Assembly: GCA_015179025.1 (NCBI GenBank)
Contig: WHUX01000007.1
Span: forward strand, 434,001 to 498,000
Direction of reading: 5' to 3'
Length of the DNA stretch: 64,000 bases
Source of the DNA: Terfezia claveryi
Taxonomy: Eukaryota > Ascomycota > Pezizomycetes > Pezizales > Pezizaceae
The notes under the pieces were generated by a model. That model saw only the letters and a program-made list of their open reading frames with translations, was not told the origin of the DNA and ran no database searches. Position 1 is the first letter of the stretch. Each line of letters begins with the position of its first letter. Positions 60,601-64,000 of this stretch are shown here, one piece after another. Both the position numbers and the translations under genes were made by a program.

Positions 60601-63467
60601 ACCAAGAGTACACCTCAAGCAAGGCATATTACGGTCACAGAACTGTCTGAGTTGAGTACACCTTCACAAATTACTTAAAGTCAGCAACCTATCTGTGCCT
60701 GTGAAGTAGATGTAAGGCAAGGTTATTATCTACCTGTTGCAGCTAGCTGGAACTACCCACCGCTTGTTTTCCACATCGTAGGAGACCGCGCTCGGATGAT
60801 ATCGAGAATCGTATGGCAATCCTTCAGTCTCCCCCTGGTCGCCTCCTTCCTCAATTTTGACTCGCCCTTTTGTAGAGCGCGTCTTAAACTTCTTGATTAC
60901 AGCAGGGCTTTTTTTTTGCTGGAGTTCCAGTCTCGGCCGCTTCTCAGCCCTTTCCAGTTTCCCTTGGAGATCAAATGGGAGTCCTCCCTCATATATTGAT
61001 GTATCACCATCTGATATATCCAAAGCATCGGATATATCCATATCAGAGTTTCCATCGCTGAAATCACGCTCAGCGTACCCTTTCTTCTGAGCTGAAATTG
61101 CAACCGCCCATTTACGTTTTAATCTCGGTTGGGGTGTCTCCTTGGGTACTCTTATGCCGACATAGCGTTTATACTTCCTCGTTGACCTTCTTTTGGTAGT
61201 AGCCGGATTCGGAAGTTGGGTGACGATTGGTAATGTAGTTGCAGGTATAGCACCTTCTGTGTAAGCACGCCTCCCTCTAGCGATAGGGATCAATTTCTGA
61301 TGTACAAAATCTCTGGCTTCGGCAACATTTTCCTTCTGACACGCATTTTCCCTGCCGTTGGAAAAGAATCTCAGAGGTGGTGCACTTCTACCTCTCGGCC
61401 TAGGCTTTTTTACCTCCAACTTAATAGCCAGGAGGGCTTCTGATGATGCACGGATCCTTCGTGTCAAAGATTCTGGTTCCCATTGCTCTCCAGTCGAGTG
61501 CAATTTACAAGAAATTCGTCGACCGGCAGGTGCCGAGCTTGAGCGGCGCCTTGGGTCAGATTTTGTATAGTTCTCTACTGGTTGCTTTAAAAGCCTGGCG
61601 GTATGCGGCAGAAGGATCTGTTTCCTAAGAGCTTCTGCACTTTTTCTACCGTCTGGTTTCTTCAATGGCGACTTCAGCTTGGTTTTTGGCGTTGATTGTG
61701 AAGTACCGGCCCCAATATAGGCTCCTCTCTTGCCCATAACACTCTGTTTGATGGAGTTATTTTGTTTTTTGGTTTCGAGCCCCTCTATTGTCGTTCCTGG
61801 AATACTTGGTCCACAAAGATATTCAGCTACAGGCGGTAAATCTGATATTGATATTTTAGGTGCAACTGCAGCTGGGCCCGCAAGGGCAATAGTCTCCTCC
61901 ATAATGTCAAATTGTGGGATGCTTGGAAGATTGTTGGATTCCCTAAGCATTTCTCTCTTGACTTTTCTCCTTTTATCATCTCCAAACTTTACTGGCGCCT
62001 TTCTCTTCTTCACATTCCCCATTCGATTGGCCACAGGACTCAGATCTTGATATTCCATTGCGGCAGAAGCTATGTGTGACTCAGGCGCCGGTAGCGCCGT
62101 AGTATCACACACTGCTTCCGTTATATATATACCATCTTCTGGCATCACCGGTAGGATTGAAGGAGAGGACAAGGAATTTAAAACAACAGTATCCTCCTCC
62201 CTAGGCTTTACCTGCAACTCCCTCTTCTCTGGCTGTAGGGGCGACCGTGGTGCTGCTGTAGAAGATGTTAATGCCGGCCTTTGGCGAGTGGAAGCCCACA
62301 GAGCGGAATTCCCCTGGTTAACAAGTTGAATTATCGTAGGCTGGGTCGCATGCATCATCTCTCTGTCTGCACAGTCGTCTACCGGACTAGGATTCTGCCC
62401 CATGGTCATTACATTTGATGCGTCCAACAGCGCCGACCGAGTGTCATGTATTTCTAATGCAGCAGTGCCAACTGGCACGACCGGAAACATTTGTGCCTCG
62501 AGATTTGTTTCAATTTTGAACGCTCCATTGCCTATATCCATATGGTGCATTAGGTTCGGGTATATCAAGATTCATGGGTGGAAATCTCAAACCTTCTTCA
62601 TTCGCACCCCAAGCTACGGGTTTTGCCTCAGCGGCCTCCATTGTAATCTCACGTAGGTTCCGAGCACTTGTGAGTACAATAGGCTCCACCATATGGGTTG
62701 TTGCGTTTTTGCCATTTTGGTCAGGTATATATGCCGAAGTTGCCTTTTCGTCATACAGGGTACTTAATGTTGAGCCTATAGGAATGGCAGTGAGATAAAC
62801 CTCTTGTTAGCCGAATGTGGAGATGGAGGGTTCGAAATGTCACTGCAGGTGGAACATGCATGAACCCCCATTTCCGGGTTGTAATGCAGCGGGAGGTAAA
62901 ATTAACAAGAGGCAAGGTAGCCTGAGGGAACAATAATATGTAGCAACCCAAAAGGAAATGTTCATTTTTAATCTTAAGTTATTCTGGGTATAAAGAGGCT
63001 ATGAATAGGTAAAAGAAACTACACAAAAGGTATATGTATGTGGGATGAAAGAACTCAAATTTTATATACCTTCGTGTCTGATTGGTTCTAGTCCATTTGA
63101 AAAACTGTCCACAGCTTGCAGAGGGCACAGTGCTGGTCTACTTGAAGCATCCATAGCTAGTTGATTGGGATTGATATGAACGTTGTCCTTCGGATACTTC
63201 CCTGCCGTCAGTACAGCTGAACTTCTACACATCCTAAGACGACCCATTGGTACTTTGAGAGCCCAGGTAAAGCCCCCTCAGGCCTAGTTGAAGGCCCAAG
63301 GTAAGTAGATATTGATATCGACAGGAGCTACTTATAGGCAGCGCATGTAGAATGCGATGAGAAGTGGGAAAGAAGATGTTCGAGTCCTCGATGATTTCGA
63401 GGACAGATGAGAATCGAGGGCCCCCGCCAACAGAATATCCAGGGCCTCCTAAAGTTCCTGTTCCCAT
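57641..63467 (-). CDS. Large AlkB-like 2OG-Fe(II) dioxygenase with Zn2Cys6-like and cysteine-rich modules
   Basis: One long multi-exon gene can be traced. The N-terminal 600 or so residues (62700-60730) are basic and disordered, with many K/R patches (KKRKAPVKFGDDKRRKVKRE). An exon join at about 60630-60740 creates SCNRCTQLRQFCDRNMPC plus LRCTLGHGHVC: spacing C-x2-C-x6-C-x5-C-x2-C-x7-C, which fits a Zn2Cys6 cluster. Next come MRGYLADGCAGPRDFMNGR, a segment with CCTNCREESLQVYEQGWMC (about 59520) and one with CCPRCGRLSCREFWAGWVC (about 59200). The catalytic part follows: NEILSVGYFEGQKMD joined to YHDDGEQELGETVASISLGA (metal ligands HxD, codons at 58509-58517), then WE joined to HAVQPIGLFRVAATARW, giving the distal His (58073-58075) and the Arg pair of AlkB folds. 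The stop is at 57641. The start near 63467 (MGTGTLGGPGY) and first introns are uncertain. Substrate (DNA, RNA or protein) is unknown. Confidence 0.72.
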
Positions 63468-63921
63468 ATTGAATCACACTTGAGGGCCAAAATTGTACTC
63501 TGGTTACTGAAATTGGTATTTGGGAGACTGCATGTTGAAAATCCCAGATTGGGCAGTCGGCAACCGAGAATATCGTCATTATTACCTTAATCGGTAGTTA
63601 GAACTATGTTAGTGGAATATAAGTGACTCTTGGTCAGCTGTTACGTTGCACTAGAATTTGAATATACTTGAAAATACCACATGAATTGAAAGTATTGGAT
63701 TACAGACTTGATCTTGTACCCCCAGACCACTGTATCCTGAGGCGAACAGTATATACCCAATTCAAGCTATTAAGTATGTATATCAGTTCTCGGGCTGCCG
63801 AATGGTGTGTTCGTGGTTACATTACAAATATAGCTCGGAATTCTGCGAAAATGTGAACGTTATACAATACACAATCTATAAATTGAAAAAAAGGATGAGG
63901 TTCCTTCCTTCAAGGATCCAA
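63468..63921. other. Intergenic region
   Basis: Lies between the putative start of the dioxygenase gene and the stop of the gene at the right edge. No gene or repeat seen. Confidence 0.35.
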
Positions 63922-64000
63922 TCAGTCATCTTCTCCCCAACTGGCAACACTCTCATCTCCGCTCCCAATTTCATTCTCCAACGCACATCTCTCGGCTCTA
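63922..64000 (-). CDS. C-terminal end of an unidentified protein (partial, cut by window edge)
   Basis: On the minus strand an open frame enters from the right edge and reads RAERCALENEIGSGDESVAS then WGEDD before TGA at 63922-63924. The acidic ending looks like a real C-terminus, but only about 25 residues are visible, so no function can be given. It could also be a non-coding open frame. Confidence 0.35.
   Translation of the reverse strand, partial: RAERCALENEIGSGDESVASWGEDD

Overview
This window looks like nuclear DNA of a filamentous ascomycete (Pezizomycotina). The evidence is short spliceosomal introns of roughly 50-90 nt with GT...AG ends, monocistronic genes on both strands, and typical fungal proteins: Sho1-type osmosensor, DH-PH-CNH Rho GEF, Lag1-type ceramide synthase, Sqt1, Vms1, Doa1, Psy2 and a Zn2Cys6-type cysteine cluster. 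The AT-rich, repeat-littered intergenic DNA would suit a Pezizomycete, but that placement is only an impression. There are no operons, no CRISPR array and no phage genes.

Layout from left to right. BAR-SH3 protein (602-2741, minus); Vms1-type peptidyl-tRNA hydrolase (3587-5615, plus); small dynactin p24/RO-10-like subunit (6009-6787, plus); Avt-type vacuolar amino-acid transporter (8685-10498, plus). From 10.5 to 16.9 kb lies a gene-poor AT-rich island with degenerate repeats, a tRNA-derived Pol III-like element and a micro-insertion. Next come an NFX1-type SF1 helicase of the ZNFX1/Hrr1 kind (16939-21153, plus), Sqt1 (21742-23187, minus), a secreted or single-pass membrane protein of unknown function (24270-25669, minus) and a very large Rho GEF (26486-31889, minus). 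After these are Doa1/Ufd3 (33369-36338, minus), STRAP-like WD40 (37418-38590, plus), Psy2/PP4R3 (39539-43038, minus), a second gene-free stretch (43.0-47.5 kb), ceramide synthase (47460-49067, minus), Tcd-type tRNA t6A dehydratase (50454-52176, plus), another repeat pocket (52.2-53.9 kb), Sho1 (53918-55028, minus), a large AlkB-like dioxygenase with several cysteine-rich modules (57641-63467, minus), and the C-terminal end of one more minus-strand gene at the right edge.

The genes are mostly housekeeping and do not form a cluster. Two encode Cdc48/p97 cofactors (Vms1, Doa1), and two act in cell-wall or osmotic signalling (Rho GEF, Sho1). I infer no common pathway from proximity alone.

The most unusual signal is in the non-coding DNA. 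Insertions of 10 to 41 bp all begin with the same end (TAGTCTGGTTGGCAC) and are flanked by 8-9 bp direct repeats that look like target-site duplications. One of them is a complete 41-bp palindromic element. There is also a 115-bp MITE-like element with perfect 32-bp inverted repeats bounded by TA, two tRNA-derived elements, and an 11-mer (GTTSAGGGTAA) present nine times, always outside coding sequence. Among proteins, the AlkB-like dioxygenase joined to a Zn2Cys6-like cluster is the most interesting. Splice sites were read by eye, so exon borders described as approximate should be treated that way.
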